Origin: CANNDT01 sp945876205
GTDB lineage: Bacteria; Acidobacteriota; Vicinamibacteria; Vicinamibacterales; UBA2999
Direction: 5' to 3'
DNA length: 42,929 nt
Assembly: GCA_947503365.1 (NCBI GenBank)
Contig: CANNDT010000032.1
Coordinates: forward strand, 1-42,929
Shown piece by piece: positions 42,751 through 42,929 of the stretch. Made by a program: the position numbers and the translations under genes. Under the pieces are notes generated by a model. It made no database searches and was not told the DNA's origin. It worked only from the letters and a program-made list of their open reading frames with translations. Every line of letters begins with the position of its first letter. Position 1 is the stretch's first letter.

Positions 42751-42929
42751 ATGAGCAGTGGTCCTAGCCTCGCCGGTATGGCATTGTTCGCCCGCGTTGT
42801 GCAGCACGGGGGGTTCTCGGAGGCGGCCCGCCGCGTGGAGATTCCGGTCTCCACGCTGAGCCGGACGATCAGCGCGTTGGAGACGTCACTGGGCGTTCGA
42901 CTGCTCGAACGGACAACGCGGGCCGTCAG
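42751..42929 (+). CDS. LysR-family transcriptional regulator, 3' end outside the window
   Basis: The first 59 residues are visible. MALFARVVQHGGFSEAARRV leads into a winged helix-turn-helix with IPVSTLSRTISALETSLGVR and LLERTTRAV. This is the standard LysR DNA-binding domain, closest in pattern to the transcriptional regulators of oxidoreductase genes. The ATG at 42751 gives nine residues before MALF; an ATG at 42778 is also possible. It is divergent from the SnoaL/NmrA/dehydrogenase genes and probably controls them, as is usual for LysR neighbours. The sensor domain is not in the window. Confidence 0.9.
   Translation, partial: MSSGPSLAGMALFARVVQHGGFSEAARRVEIPVSTLSRTISALETSLGVRLLERTTRAV

Overview
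The window is a 42.9 kb GC-rich chromosomal segment from a Gram-negative (diderm) bacterium, probably a free-living soil or sediment lineage. The evidence for a diderm is a secretin, four lipoproteins, a lytic transglycosylase and a Tat-targeted periplasmic oxidoreductase. The hybrid T2SS/type IV pilus operon, the secretin with a C-terminal cohesin-like domain, the lone BMC shell gene and the intergenic repeats resemble Acidobacteriota. That placement is inference; no rRNA or tRNA gene is present to confirm it.

Region 1 (1-10597, minus strand) is one long operon for an envelope-spanning secretion or pilus-like machine. It reads gspF, gspE, pilM, pilN, pilO, a PilP/GspC-like gene, gspD, two gspG-type pseudopilins, an Ig/PKD lipoprotein and a further pseudopilin cut by the window edge. 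Most junctions overlap by 1-4 bases, so translation is probably coupled.

Region 2 (10676-15592) has a lipoprotein divergent from a bacterial microcompartment hexamer gene. The hexamer gene is followed by a CoA-acylating aldehyde dehydrogenase with an unusual C-terminal extension, then a LysM lytic transglycosylase with a strong terminator.

Region 3 (15753-24581) has a 909-residue coiled-coil protein, an AraC-type regulator flanked by two tiny paralogous membrane proteins, a YifB/ComM ATPase, an exported protein, a DMT-family transporter and an M23 endopeptidase.

Region 4 (24665-34936) is mostly housekeeping: secA-guaB, a two-subunit molybdenum hydroxylase overlapping tsaE, the NAD(P)HX repair enzyme nnr, and a class IV aminotransferase.

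Region 5 (about 34933-42929) looks accessory. It starts with a gcvP 3' remnant fused to what looks like the first codons of an IS630-type transposase. It then carries a DUF2971-like gene, a MazF/RHH toxin-antitoxin pair, a tight three-gene operon (a 699-residue protein with an internal duplication, a DUF1360-like membrane protein and a small CCG-start protein), and a dehydrogenase/NmrA/SnoaL cluster divergent from a LysR regulator.

Several intergenic spaces hold palindromic or simple-unit repeats of at least three kinds. One palindromic pair lies in frame inside the aldehyde dehydrogenase gene, and another repeat supplies the leader peptide of a pseudopilin.
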